From assembly GCF_001406815.1 (NCBI RefSeq), contig NZ_CVRR01000033.1, forward strand, positions 1-64,000: a DNA stretch of 64,000 bases, in the 5' to 3' direction. Source of the stretch: Roseburia faecis. GTDB taxonomy: Bacteria > Bacillota > Clostridia > Lachnospirales > Lachnospiraceae. Position numbers and translations under genes: made by a program. A model generated the notes under the pieces. That model did not search any database, was not told the DNA's origin, and saw nothing but the letters and a program-made list of their open reading frames with translations. Every line of letters begins with the position of its first letter. The stretch's first letter is position 1. Below are positions 17,457 through 25,601 of this stretch, piece by piece.

Positions 17457-17766
17457 TCAATTATGCCGATATCTGCATGTCACGCGTCAAATTATAGTTC
17501 CCACCTACGGCAAATATACCGCAGAATAAATTCGGTATCCCCTTCATACCGTCTGTCTTAACGTGCTGTTTTCTACGGCACGTTTTTATCTGCCCTTGAC
17601 CATTCCTTTTCATTTCACTATAGTTTTTTCGTAAACATAAAAAAAGAGAAAGAACACCCCGATCAAAGTTCGTTCTTTCTCTCATACACCACAGGAGCTG
17701 CACTACAGGTCCGGTGCAGGATCAGGCCCTAATTAATGGTTGCCTGTATTATGAGCAGTCATCCTG

Positions 17767-18411
17767 ATGACATTTACTATGATAAGAAAAAACTTACTTT
17801 TTTGCAAGATAACTCGTATAAAAACTTCATCAAAATCTCTTTTTGACTCTTACATGTCCCGTTTTAAGCCCGGTCAGGAAACCTGTCCCGTCTGTGGCAG
17901 CTTGGGGAACTGCCGCATCCATGCTTATTATGGCAGACACCTCATGGACTTTATATCCAGCAAACCTGTGAAATCGGATATTTGTGTCCTCCGGGTTTGC
18001 TGCGGCAGCTGCGGGCATACCCATGCCATTCTTCCGGATGTCGTTGTCCCTTACTCCGGTTACAGCCTGTTCTTTCTCCTCCGTCTTCTCGGTGAATACT
18101 TCTCGGGTCTTTTTCATGTCGAAGAACTGTGTGAAAGATTTGGGATATCACAAAACCAGCTCTATCAATGGATTTCTCTCTGGCGCATCCATAAGCAGGA
18201 ATGGCTCGGGGTGCTTGCCGATATGGAAGTCTCTGACTGGCTTTTCCTTAAGGAACTTTTGTCATACAACAGGTATTCCTCTTTCTCCATGGGGTATGCC
18301 ATTCAGTGTAATAACTCATTTATGCAGTCCCATGCCAATCCGCCACCTTCCGGCTCGAAAACCGCACAATACCATCAGCTTATTTATTCCCCGGATATCT
18401 CTGTATTCTGA
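17767..18411 (+). CDS. DUF6431-type zinc-ribbon protein of the transposon
   Basis: 214 residues. After a short basic N-terminus, a zinc ribbon is visible as CPVCGSLGNC and CVLRVCCGSCGH, followed by AILPDVVVPYS and a helical part with LCERFGISQNQLYQWISLW that looks like a helix-turn-helix. This corresponds to the DUF6431 proteins encoded beside transposase/ATPase pairs in Clostridia. It may recognise the target or the transposon ends. The start is uncertain: ATG 17767, 17779 or 17851 are all possible and none has a strong ribosome binding site. Confidence 0.7.
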   Translation: MTFTMIRKNLLFCKITRIKTSSKSLFDSYMSRFKPGQETCPVCGSLGNCRIHAYYGRHLMDFISSKPVKSDICVLRVCCGSCGHTHAILPDVVVPYSGYSLFFLLRLLGEYFSGLFHVEELCERFGISQNQLYQWISLWRIHKQEWLGVLADMEVSDWLFLKELLSYNRYSSFSMGYAIQCNNSFMQSHANPPPSGSKTAQYHQLIYSPDISVF

Positions 18412-18485
18412 CCACACAACCATGGGATGGCTGTGGAATTCCCCCTGTTTTATGATGGATAAAACGCCATAAGGAGGACTTTTTC

Positions 18486-18716
18486 ATGAGCAAAGAAACC
18501 GAAACAATGAAACATAACGCTGAAGTGGCACAGTTCCGCTTCGCCCTGATCGCCCCTGTCATCCAGGGGCTTTTTCCGGATGCCTCAGCTACTGCCTACT
18601 ACAAACGGGTCAGTGCAGCACCGCTTATGCTTCCAGAAGGAACATCCGTCAAATACAGCTATAAAACCCTGGAAAATGGAAATCCCTGTACAGCACCGGA
18701 GGGCTTGATTCACTGA
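18486..18716 (+). CDS. N-terminal part of the DDE transposase (separate frame)
   Basis: 76 codons with a perfect ribosome binding site (AAGGAGG). Residues 1-60 are helical and probably the DNA-binding start of the transposase (KHNAEVAQFRFALIAPVIQG, SATAYYKRVS). After KYSYKTLE the frame loses similarity; the -1 frame continues as WKSLYSTGGLDSLMPVSRS, fitting the family better and leading into the next gene. So the transposase is split either by a 1-base deletion in the A-run near 18673 or by frameshifting. The stop and next start overlap as TGATG (18714-18718). Confidence 0.7.
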   Translation: MSKETETMKHNAEVAQFRFALIAPVIQGLFPDASATAYYKRVSAAPLMLPEGTSVKYSYKTLENGNPCTAPEGLIH

Positions 18717-19750
18717 TGCCTGTATCCAGGTCTGACAAGGGCACATCCCGTTCACTGAATGATGAGGCAGTTGCAGAAATCTACCGGATCAAAAAAGAGT
18801 ATCCACGCATGAATGCAACGCAGATCCATGAACGTCTGGTACAGGAATCCTTCATTCCCGCAACGGTCAGTGTTGACTCCGTCCAGCGTTTCATCCGCCA
18901 CAACGATCTCAAAGCAGCCAGGGATCCAAATCTCCGTGACCGCAAAGCCTACGAAGAGGACGCTTTCGGAAAGATATGGCAGGCAGACACCTGCTATCTG
19001 CCATACATCACAGAAAACGGCCATTCCCGGCGGGGCTACTGCATCATGATCATTGACGGCCATTCCCGTCTCCTTGTCGGCGGCGGGCTGTTTTACAATG
19101 ACAATGCATACAACTTCCAGAAAGTACTTAAAAATGCCATTGCCGCTTATGGGATTCCTGATAAACTCTATGTTGACAATGGCTGCAGCTATTCCAACGA
19201 ACAGCTTTCCATGATCTGTGTATCCCTTGGGATCCTGCTTCTGCATACCCGCGTCCGTGATGGGGCCAGCAAAGGCAAGGTAGAACGCCATTTCAGGACG
19301 CTCAAAGAGCGCTGGCTTTATACCCTTGACATGGATTCCATCACATCGCTTGCACAGTTTGACGCAATGCTGAAGGACTACATGCGTTCCTACAACACCA
19401 CCTTCCACCGCGGGATCAATGGAATCCCGCCTGACCGTTACCGGGCATCAAAGGATCATCCAAGAAAACCGGCATCCAGGCAATGGCTGGACGACTGTTT
19501 TTACAACCGCCTCTCACGTAAAGTCCGCAAAGATTCCACGATCACCATTGACAAAGTCTGCTACGATGTACCGATGCAGTTCATTTCTGCAAAAGTCGAT
19601 GTACACTTCCTGCCGGATGACATGGATTCTGCATTTATCCTCTTTGAAGGGCAGAAATTCCCGATCCGCCAGACAAACCGCAACGAGAACTGCCACACCA
19701 GACGTAACAACCCAGTGATCAATTACGCAAAGATGGGAGGTGCATCCTGA
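18716..19750 (+). CDS. DDE integrase-type transposase (rve core)
   Basis: 344 residues containing the retroviral-integrase-type catalytic core: first Asp in IWQADTCYLP, second Asp in KLYVDNGCSYSN, Glu in KGKVERHFRTLKERW. The N-terminal 60 residues hold a helix-turn-helix (NATQIHERLVQESF). A beta-barrel-like C-terminal part follows (TITIDKVCYDVPMQF). Related to the Mu/TniA/IS481-like transposases. The start overlaps the stop of the preceding frame, and the true protein may be a fusion of both. The stop overlaps the ATPase start by one base. Confidence 0.85.
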   Translation: MPVSRSDKGTSRSLNDEAVAEIYRIKKEYPRMNATQIHERLVQESFIPATVSVDSVQRFIRHNDLKAARDPNLRDRKAYEEDAFGKIWQADTCYLPYITENGHSRRGYCIMIIDGHSRLLVGGGLFYNDNAYNFQKVLKNAIAAYGIPDKLYVDNGCSYSNEQLSMICVSLGILLLHTRVRDGASKGKVERHFRTLKERWLYTLDMDSITSLAQFDAMLKDYMRSYNTTFHRGINGIPPDRYRASKDHPRKPASRQWLDDCFYNRLSRKVRKDSTITIDKVCYDVPMQFISAKVDVHFLPDDMDSAFILFEGQKFPIRQTNRNENCHTRRNNPVINYAKMGGAS

Positions 19751-20556
19751 TGTTTAATTCTTTTTACGGTCTGTCATTCAACCCTTTTGACAAACAGCAG
19801 CTGAAAGAAACGGATCATTTCATTTCCAAAGACTTTACGGAGATGACCAGCCGGCTGGACTATCTCAAGGATATCCGTGGCATCGGCGTGTTTACGGCAC
19901 GCCCCGGGATGGGAAAATCCTACTGCCTCAGATGTTTTGCCAAAAGCCTGAACCCAAGCCTTTTCCACATGGAATACCTGTGTCTGTCTACAATCAGTGT
20001 TGCAGACTTCTACAAACAGCTCTGCGCCATACTTGGGGTTCCCGATAAAGGCGGTAAGACCGTCATGTTCAAAGCCATCCAGGAACAGATCACATACCTC
20101 TATAAAGAAAAGCGGCAACCCCTGCTTCTGGCAGTTGATGAAGCGCAGTATCTGAATACCGGGATCCTGAATGATATCAAGATGCTTATGAATTACGGCT
20201 ATGACTCGGTGAATTATTTCACCCTGATCCTCTGCGGGGAATCCCATCTGAATGATACGCTCCGCAAGCCGGTCCATGAAGCCCTGCGCCAGAGGATCAC
20301 CGTCCACTACAACTACAGCGGTCTTTCTGATGGGGAAGTATCAAAATACATCCTTCATAAAATCCAGCTTGCCGGTGCTTCCGGCACCATCATTGATCCG
20401 TCCGCACTTGCGGCTGCCCACAGTTTTACCCAGGGTAATCCACGTCTCATCGACAATCTCATGACCGATGCACTGACCATAGGTGCCCAGCAGGATAAAA
20501 AGGTCATTGATGCTGAGGTGATCCGTGCTGCCGTCGATAACCAGGGGCTTTATTAA
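19750..20556 (+). CDS. ExeA/TniB-like AAA ATPase of the transposon
   Basis: 268 residues. The N-terminal FYGLSFNPFDK motif is typical of ExeA-type ATPases. Walker A is ARPGMGKS, Walker B LLLAVDEAQYL, sensor 1 LILCGES, and an arginine-finger region EALRQRITVHY follows. With a DDE transposase this ATPase would choose the target and activate strand transfer, as TnsC, MuB or IstB do. It is translationally coupled to the transposase (shared A of TGATG at 19750). Confidence 0.88.
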   Translation: MFNSFYGLSFNPFDKQQLKETDHFISKDFTEMTSRLDYLKDIRGIGVFTARPGMGKSYCLRCFAKSLNPSLFHMEYLCLSTISVADFYKQLCAILGVPDKGGKTVMFKAIQEQITYLYKEKRQPLLLAVDEAQYLNTGILNDIKMLMNYGYDSVNYFTLILCGESHLNDTLRKPVHEALRQRITVHYNYSGLSDGEVSKYILHKIQLAGASGTIIDPSALAAAHSFTQGNPRLIDNLMTDALTIGAQQDKKVIDAEVIRAAVDNQGLY

Positions 20557-20578
20557 TGAAGTTTTCAATGTCCTTTTC

Positions 20579-20606
20579 AAGACCATGGCATGTGTCATGG
20601 TCTTAT
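20579..20606 (+). terminator. Terminator of the transposon operon
   Basis: 9-bp stem AAGACCATG (20579-20587) / CATGGTCTT (20596-20604). A second long hairpin (GTCTTATTTCA with TGAAATAAGAC, about 20599-20640) follows and partly overlaps it. Confidence 0.8.
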
Positions 20607-20775
20607 TTCAAAAGCAGAGGATTTGCCTCTGAAATAAGACTACAACAGTGTGCTGTCATTCCGCTTAGAATCTGCGGTAAGTTCCGATCCGGCACAATCG
20701 GGTAGGGCGATATACCGAAAATAAAATGCAGTTAGCACCTACCACAATATGCCGTCGGACAATCTGCATAATTGA

Positions 20776-21739
20776 CCAGCGGAGATTGTAACAGTATTTT
20801 ATATCGTCCGGTGTAAAGTCTTCTTCGGAAAGTGTAGTGATAATATTTTCAAAAACACCATCGGATACTTCAACGCGGACGATTCTTAGTTTCAGCAGAT
20901 ATTCATCGGAAATATCAGCTGGATTAAGATAGTCGAAAGCTATGTTTTTACAAATATAGCGGTATTGTGATTCTTTTTCGGGATGTTTATGTTTTTTTTT
21001 AAGATTGTGTTCTGGTCAGAATCAGCTCTATGGTTGTATCCAGTTTGTCAGGAAGAGTCCCGACGCCAAGAAAACGCTGTACATTCAAATCCTTAGCACG
21101 AATTAAAAAATCAACATTATTTTCGATTGCATGGGCAAAAACGTTGTAACTGGAAAATCCCCTGTCAGCAATGAAAATGGGGGACCCCCCATAGGCATAC
21201 CGATCCATAAGATTGCAGATAGCTTGAAACTCATTTTTAAGACGCCCAGGCTGGACTTCTAAATCAAGGTACCGCTTAGAACATACCTCATATAAAGAGA
21301 TGGTATGAACCATATTAAAACCGGATACCGATTTACCATTTGGTTCGTGGAAAGTATCTGCATCTTTAAGATTTCTGGCAATGTTAAATTCAGAACTATC
21401 ACACGCAATAAGATAGTATTTTCCGCGAAATTTTTTTAAGGGGAATTTAAGGTTAAATTCCTTGAGAAGGTGACGGAATGCAGAAACGGAAAGTTTGGAA
21501 CGTTGTTGATAAAAAGCAGAGCCAGTAGGAACTGAGAAATCATACTCAAAAAATTTGAGAAGTTCATGATTTAGGCTTCCGCTTTCCATAGAAATGATCA
21601 GATGCATCATTTTCTTAAAATCAAGTTTGCGTTTGCGGATAAAATCCTTATCTGGATTTTTTACAAAAGAAGAAAGTGAGCGGGACATCTCATCAATAAT
21701 GTCCCAAAGTGTAGTTTTGACAATTTCAGGAAATGTCAT
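20776..21739 (-). pseudogene. IS4-like transposase, right half, C-terminus lost and frameshifted
   Basis: On the minus strand from ATG 21739. The intact frame runs to 20999 (246 residues; first Asp in IACDSSEFN, second in FIADRGFSS). At a run of nine A (complement of 20991-20999) an extra T shifts the frame; beyond it KHKHPEKESQYRYIC through FTPDDIKYCYNLRW continues the protein down to 20776. There the transposon end begins, at the same Arg-Trp position as in the left copy. The catalytic Glu is missing. Confidence 0.85.
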
Positions 21740-21785
21740 AGGTAAACCTCCTTGAATCAGAATGAAATATAGTTCTAATTCAAGG

Positions 21786-21828
21786 GCCGCTCTCGTTACC
21801 TTAAAAATATATCAGCAACGAGAGCGGC
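21786..21828 (-). repeat. Hairpin upstream of the right transposase
   Basis: 12-bp stem GCCGCTCTCGTT (21786-21797) / AACGAGAGCGGC (21817-21828), the counterpart of the hairpin at 16390-16431. Confidence 0.75.
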
Positions 21829-21975
21829 CGCACATTTTGATTGATGTGTCAACTATAATTTATAAATTTTTGTTAGAGGTTTGCCTCATAGTGAACCAAT
21901 AAGCTTAACTAAGTGACATTGGGTCTGAACAGTAACTTATTTCATGCCTTATTTTGTAAAAAAAGTAAATTTTTA

Positions 21976-22004
21976 ATGATAAACAAATGAGGGTGTGATA
22001 TAAT
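21976..22004 (+). promoter_or_regulatory. Promoter just outside the Thoeris cassette
   Basis: A consensus -10 TATAAT (21999-22004) with upstream TGTGA lies 7 bp before the left inverted repeat; the -35 region is poor. GTGTGATATAAT recurs ahead of the SIR2-HerA genes near 27264. It reads into the cassette and would drive whichever gene faces it. Confidence 0.55.
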
Positions 22005-22011
22005 AATATGA

Positions 22012-22034
22012 ATAATCCAATATTATCCGTCAAA
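22012..22034 (+). repeat. Left inverted repeat (site A) of the Thoeris cassette
   Basis: 23-bp sequence that recurs perfectly in inverted orientation at 24333-24355. The core is (G)ATAAT-CCAAT-ATTATC, an arm-spacer-arm palindrome with a 5-bp centre, followed on the cassette side by CGTCAAA. This looks like a tyrosine-recombinase crossover site. Confidence 0.8.
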
Positions 22035-22083
22035 AACAGATACAGAAGAAGTTACATATAATCAATATATGGAGATAATATTT

Positions 22084-22866
22084 ATGAATAATACAAAAGA
22101 AATTTTTGATTTTTTTATTTCTCATAGTAAAGAAACCAAGCAATTAATAGTCATTCCTCTAGCTCAATGCTTGAAAAGTATTGGCATTGATGTATGGATA
22201 GATCGTAAAGAAATATTAGTGGGTAACCATATTTATTCTGAAATCCAAGATGCTATCACACGTTCCAAATTTTGTATTGCAGTAATTGACCAAAGTTTCT
22301 TAAAACGCACTTGGCCAATGAAGGAACTAGAACTCTTTAATAAAAAAAATAATACGAGTATCATTCCTATCTTTGTAGATTTAGAAAAAGCAATTGTGTA
22401 TAACGAAATTCCGTGGTTAGATGGAATTGCATTTGAAAAAATGCATACTGAGCCTTTTGACTTAAATGTTCATATGAGTATCTTTTGTAGAATTATAAGT
22501 CGCCTTTTTAAAGATAACAATACTAATAAGAATTCAATTGAAAAAACTTTTGAAAGTATTACGAAATACGATTTTCCTTGTAAAGAAACTTTATCATCAC
22601 TAATATATTTTTCTAAATATAATTCTTCCAATCTACGATTAGCAAGTATTGATTTATGTAATATTGGTGGAATAATATATGCTATATCAAAAACATACTC
22701 TATTCCTAATAATGTTATTACTCAGATGTTTCTATTTAGCAATATTCTTAGAGATTATTGCTTTAATGTGAATTTCATACCAGATTATAATATTTATATA
22801 GGAATGTATAATGCTATAGTTGCATCATTAACACAACTAGATTTGCTTATACAAACTATTGTATAA
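22084..22866 (+). CDS. thsB: TIR-domain protein, ThsB-like (Thoeris defence)
   Basis: 260 residues. Residues 5-125 form a TIR domain: FDFFISHS, IDVWIDRKEILVGN, SKFCIAVIDQSFLKRTWPMKEL with the putative catalytic Glu after the Trp, then IIPIFVD. The C-terminal 130 residues are Asn/Ile-rich and unassigned. In Thoeris, the TIR protein senses phage infection and makes a cyclic ADP-ribose-type signal. ATG 22084 is preferred over 22069 because GGAGA lies 8 bp before it. The gene is convergent with the ThsA-like gene (7 bp between stop codons), whereas Thoeris genes are normally co-directional. Confidence 0.85.
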   Translation: MNNTKEIFDFFISHSKETKQLIVIPLAQCLKSIGIDVWIDRKEILVGNHIYSEIQDAITRSKFCIAVIDQSFLKRTWPMKELELFNKKNNTSIIPIFVDLEKAIVYNEIPWLDGIAFEKMHTEPFDLNVHMSIFCRIISRLFKDNNTNKNSIEKTFESITKYDFPCKETLSSLIYFSKYNSSNLRLASIDLCNIGGIIYAISKTYSIPNNVITQMFLFSNILRDYCFNVNFIPDYNIYIGMYNAIVASLTQLDLLIQTIV

Positions 22867-22873
22867 TAGCTTT

Positions 22874-24292
22874 TTAATATTTAGTTTGAATTATATTAAC
22901 TACAGTTAAAACTGCGTCGATTACTTTATTAGGATTCGTACAATTTTGTAAAATATTCTCCTCCTCTTTTAAATATGGAAAATCGTTAATATGTAAACTT
23001 ACTTCATCCCATATTTTCTTTGCCATATAACCAGTAGATCCTATAGGAATTATGTAAGCTCCAGATTCTAATGCAATTTTATATTCTTCATATACACCAT
23101 CTGCCAAAATAGTTCCAGCATCTGACTCTTTGTTTCCAAACATAAAAATTGCTATGCCTGCGTATTTATAAATTCCCTTTCGATACTCCTTTTTTAATTG
23201 TATATAATCAAATCTATTTTTATCTTCATAAGGAAAAGCCTTAATCATCAAATGTTTTTCAAGTTTTCCAATATTTGATTGGCATTCCTCAATTACAGAA
23301 CTAATCACGTAACTTCCGATACCTCTTGCATGACCTGTGATTATTCTGTAATCTTTTTGACATAAACTACTAACTAACTTTTTAATAAATAGTGGTGCTG
23401 TTGTTTCCCAATCTTTTCCATATTCATGAGCAGCTCCAGATATAAATATATTTTTACATTTTGATGCTGTTTTTATTTCCTTTAAAATAGCAGGAATTTG
23501 ATCATAACTATCAATAAGAACTGTTTCAATACCATAACGTTTTAAATCATGTATTTGTAATTCCTGTTTATTTAAATCATAATAATAGTTTTTGGATCTT
23601 TTCTTATAATCGTCTTTTTGTATTTTTTTTAAAAATAAATAATGGGTCCTGCGATTTTTATCCAATAAGATTCTTATTCTACTTAGTATATATTTTAAAT
23701 TTGGGTCTTCAAAGCTAAAACCTATAAATAAAAAAGTTTTTGACACCAAATCTCCTTGCAATGTTGTTGTGAATAATTGTCTTTTGTCATTATAGATTTC
23801 ATAGTCATCTTTTAATATCACACATGATGAAGGGTCTAAATAATCACCATGCATTTTATATACAACTGCATCATTTCCTGACAAGTTAGTTGCTAAACTT
23901 TCAATGGTCATTTTAATATCAATACGTTTTCCGTATTTTTTTAATGTATCTTCAAGTAAGTGGTCATAATTGGTAGTCCAAAATACTCGAATTGGTAAAT
24001 CCGCTAATATGCGTATACTTTCGCTTTCCTGCGATTCTGTTACAAACCGATTTAAAATCTTTTCATTTATTTCATTTCTACTTCTTTTTTCATTACAATA
24101 ATATTGTGCTACTTCCACTAAATCTGGCTCTTTTTCTACATCCAACTGAATTTCTTGTGCCAAATCATTTAGTAGTTCTTTCCAATTTACAAATCCAGAT
24201 GCTTTAGATAATCCTGCACCTGCAAATATTGCAGCATATCCTTCTTGGATTGCTTTCGAATAAGCTTTTTTAAATTCTGATATTGTAATCAT
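22874..24292 (-). CDS. thsA: ThsA-like SIR2-SLOG NADase (Thoeris defence)
   Basis: 472 residues, the length usual for ThsA. The N-terminal SIR2 domain has GAGLSKASG, TTNYDHLLE, YKMHGD and FIGFSFEDP. The C-terminal SLOG domain starts near residue 285 (IFISGAAHEYG, ITGHARGIGS, AIFMFGNKES, DGVYEEYKIA, AYIIPIG). In known Thoeris systems SLOG binds the TIR-made signal and SIR2 then depletes NAD+, stopping phage growth by killing or arresting the cell. AAGGAAA precedes the start. Only about 40 bp separate the start from the right inverted repeat, so its promoter must overlap or lie beyond that repeat. Confidence 0.9.
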   Translation of the reverse strand: MITISEFKKAYSKAIQEGYAAIFAGAGLSKASGFVNWKELLNDLAQEIQLDVEKEPDLVEVAQYYCNEKRSRNEINEKILNRFVTESQESESIRILADLPIRVFWTTNYDHLLEDTLKKYGKRIDIKMTIESLATNLSGNDAVVYKMHGDYLDPSSCVILKDDYEIYNDKRQLFTTTLQGDLVSKTFLFIGFSFEDPNLKYILSRIRILLDKNRRTHYLFLKKIQKDDYKKRSKNYYYDLNKQELQIHDLKRYGIETVLIDSYDQIPAILKEIKTASKCKNIFISGAAHEYGKDWETTAPLFIKKLVSSLCQKDYRIITGHARGIGSYVISSVIEECQSNIGKLEKHLMIKAFPYEDKNRFDYIQLKKEYRKGIYKYAGIAIFMFGNKESDAGTILADGVYEEYKIALESGAYIIPIGSTGYMAKKIWDEVSLHINDFPYLKEEENILQNCTNPNKVIDAVLTVVNIIQTKY

Positions 24293-24332
24293 TCTTTAGT
24301 TTCCTTGTAATTTTAAATGTTTTTCATATATA

Positions 24333-24355
24333 TTTGACGGATAATATTGGATTAT
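24333..24355 (-). repeat. Right inverted repeat (site B) of the Thoeris cassette
   Basis: Perfect 23-bp reverse complement of 22012-22034. On the plus strand it reads TTTGACG then GATAAT-ATTGG-ATTATC. TTGACG, 17 bp and TATTAT can also be read as an outward promoter, which may be coincidence. Confidence 0.8.
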
Positions 24356-24372
24356 CTATTATTTATTAAAGT

Positions 24373-24401
24373 GGGCAATCCATAAGATTATTGGATTGCC
24401 C
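24373..24401. terminator. Hairpin outside the right end of the Thoeris cassette
   Basis: 9-bp stem GGGCAATCC (24373-24381) / GGATTGCCC (24393-24401) between site B and the 3' end of the recombinase gene. Flanks are A/T-rich without a clear T-run, so it may act as a weak bidirectional terminator. Confidence 0.6.
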
Positions 24402-24408
24402 ATAAAAT

Positions 24409-25329
24409 TTATATGTGAAAATCTTTCCGGGGGTGCTTTGTAGCAAGGATGTCTCTTTGTTTAGATACTGTAACGTGTGTATATATTTCTGTAATATTAA
24501 TGGAACTATGTCCTAGCATCTCCTGAATATAACGAATGTCAACATCAGCTTCTAAAAGGCTTGTTGCAAATGTGTGACGGAACATATGAGGCGTTATGTG
24601 CTGATCTATAGAGGCTAGAGAGGTATACTTGTTAATCATTCTGCGTACGGACTGATCGGACAGTGCTTTTCCAGATTGATTTATGAAAAAGTTATTGCAG
24701 GCTTGCCGTTCTGTGTCAAAGGCATCGTTATATTCTGTTAAAATATTAATTACTGCTTCATTGCCAATTTGGATGCGTCGTTCCTTGTCTCCTTTCCCAT
24801 AGATAAGAATTGTTCCGTCGTACAAATTCACATCATTGATTTTTAAAGAACAAAGTTCTGATATTCTCATGCCAGTTGCAAATAATAGTTCCGCAACGGC
24901 TGCATCTCTAAGAGCATTTCTTTTCTGGTAAGAAGTCTTGGCATTTTCCCGTTGCTTGTATATTGTAGATAAAAATGTTTCAACCGTATGTAGGGGAATG
25001 GTCTTAGGCAGTATTACGGGTTCGCGGAAGTGTATCAGTATTTTGCTGAATGGATTATGGTCAATGATATCCTTGTATTCCAGGTAATGGAATAAGGCTT
25101 TTACCGATGCTATTTTGCGTTTTACGGTTTTGGGTTTATATTGTTCATGCAGCCGGGCGATATACTGTTCCAATGTTTTGGAAGTAATTTCTGCAATATT
25201 GATGATGGAAATTTGTTCAGAAAACTGCCGCAGATCGATTCGATATGCTTTCAGTGTTTTCTCATCAAGACATTTTTGCGAATTGCAGTATTCCAAATAA
25301 TTGTTAATGACTGTTTCTAAAGTATCCAT
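24409..25329 (-). CDS. XerC/D-like tyrosine recombinase
   Basis: 306 residues. An N-terminal SAM-like core-binding domain (1-105) is followed by the catalytic domain with Arg in ATGMRISELCSL, the Lys in IYGKGDKER, HMFRHTFAT (His-x-x-Arg), LGHSSINIT (second His) and the nucleophile Tyr in TEIYTHVT. The set is complete, so it should be active. It lies next to site B of the Thoeris cassette and no other tyrosine recombinase is in the window. It is therefore the candidate enzyme for the four GATAAT-N5-ATTATC sites. AAAGGAG precedes the start. Confidence 0.9.
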   Translation of the reverse strand: MDTLETVINNYLEYCNSQKCLDEKTLKAYRIDLRQFSEQISIINIAEITSKTLEQYIARLHEQYKPKTVKRKIASVKALFHYLEYKDIIDHNPFSKILIHFREPVILPKTIPLHTVETFLSTIYKQRENAKTSYQKRNALRDAAVAELLFATGMRISELCSLKINDVNLYDGTILIYGKGDKERRIQIGNEAVINILTEYNDAFDTERQACNNFFINQSGKALSDQSVRRMINKYTSLASIDQHITPHMFRHTFATSLLEADVDIRYIQEMLGHSSINITEIYTHVTVSKQRDILATKHPRKDFHI

Positions 25330-25503
25330 AGTTCAAATCTCCTTTGTTTTTATGTTATTTCAAAAATATATCGTACATTGATTTGGGCTTCTCTGCTACA
25401 GCGTGATATTTATTTCACAGAATGATAAAAAGTCTATCTTGTATTTATTCGTGGGGGTAAATACGGTTTTCAAACAATATGATTTTGGAGAAAAGGCAAT
25501 GTG

Positions 25504-25571
25504 CCATTTTCTGTAAATGAAGGTCGTTTTCTGCAATGGGCATTGATAATTTGTACAGAATTGTTTATATT
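25504..25571 (+). promoter_or_regulatory. LytTR-box promoter of the 25602-26748 operon
   Basis: CCATTTTCTGTAA (25504-25516) and TCGTTTTCTGCAA (25524-25536), 20 bp apart; -35 TTGATA (25543-25548) after 6 bp, 17-bp spacer, -10 TATATT (25566-25571). Confidence 0.78.
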
Positions 25572-25601
25572 GAAAGCAAATTTTTAAGTGAGGTAATAGA
25601 G

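Larger units (their letters stand above)
17457..20775 (+). mobile_element. Transposon with DUF6431, DDE transposase and AAA ATPase
   Basis: 3319 bp. The ends are short inverted repeats: TCAATTATGCCGATATCTGC on the left and, read inwards on the other strand, TCAATTATGCAGATTGTCCG on the right. TCAATT may belong to the flanking transposase codons, in which case the ends begin ATGC. Subterminal ACCTAC and CGGCA(A/T)AT motifs occur at both ends, as expected for multiple transposase binding sites. A DDE transposase plus AAA ATPase recalls the TniA/TniB, TnsB/TnsC and IstA/IstB pairs. Confidence 0.7.
16273..21936. mobile_element. Chimeric IS4-type element interrupted by a 3.3-kb transposon
   Basis: Both termini carry GTTACTGTTCAGACC in inverted orientation (16273-16287 and 21922-21936). 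Inside each is CAATGTCA(T/C)TTAGTTA, further in the hairpin GCCGCTCTCGTT/AACGAGAGCGGC, then a transposase start pointing inwards. The two transposase halves are related but clearly different proteins, so this is not one IS but the 5' halves of two, joined by the transposon 17457-20775. No matching target duplication is seen at the outer ends. Confidence 0.8.

Noticed and set aside
17461-17703. Minus-strand frame at the left transposon end
   Set aside because: It crosses the terminal repeat and the terminator-like hairpin of the transposon, has no ribosome binding site and no family features.
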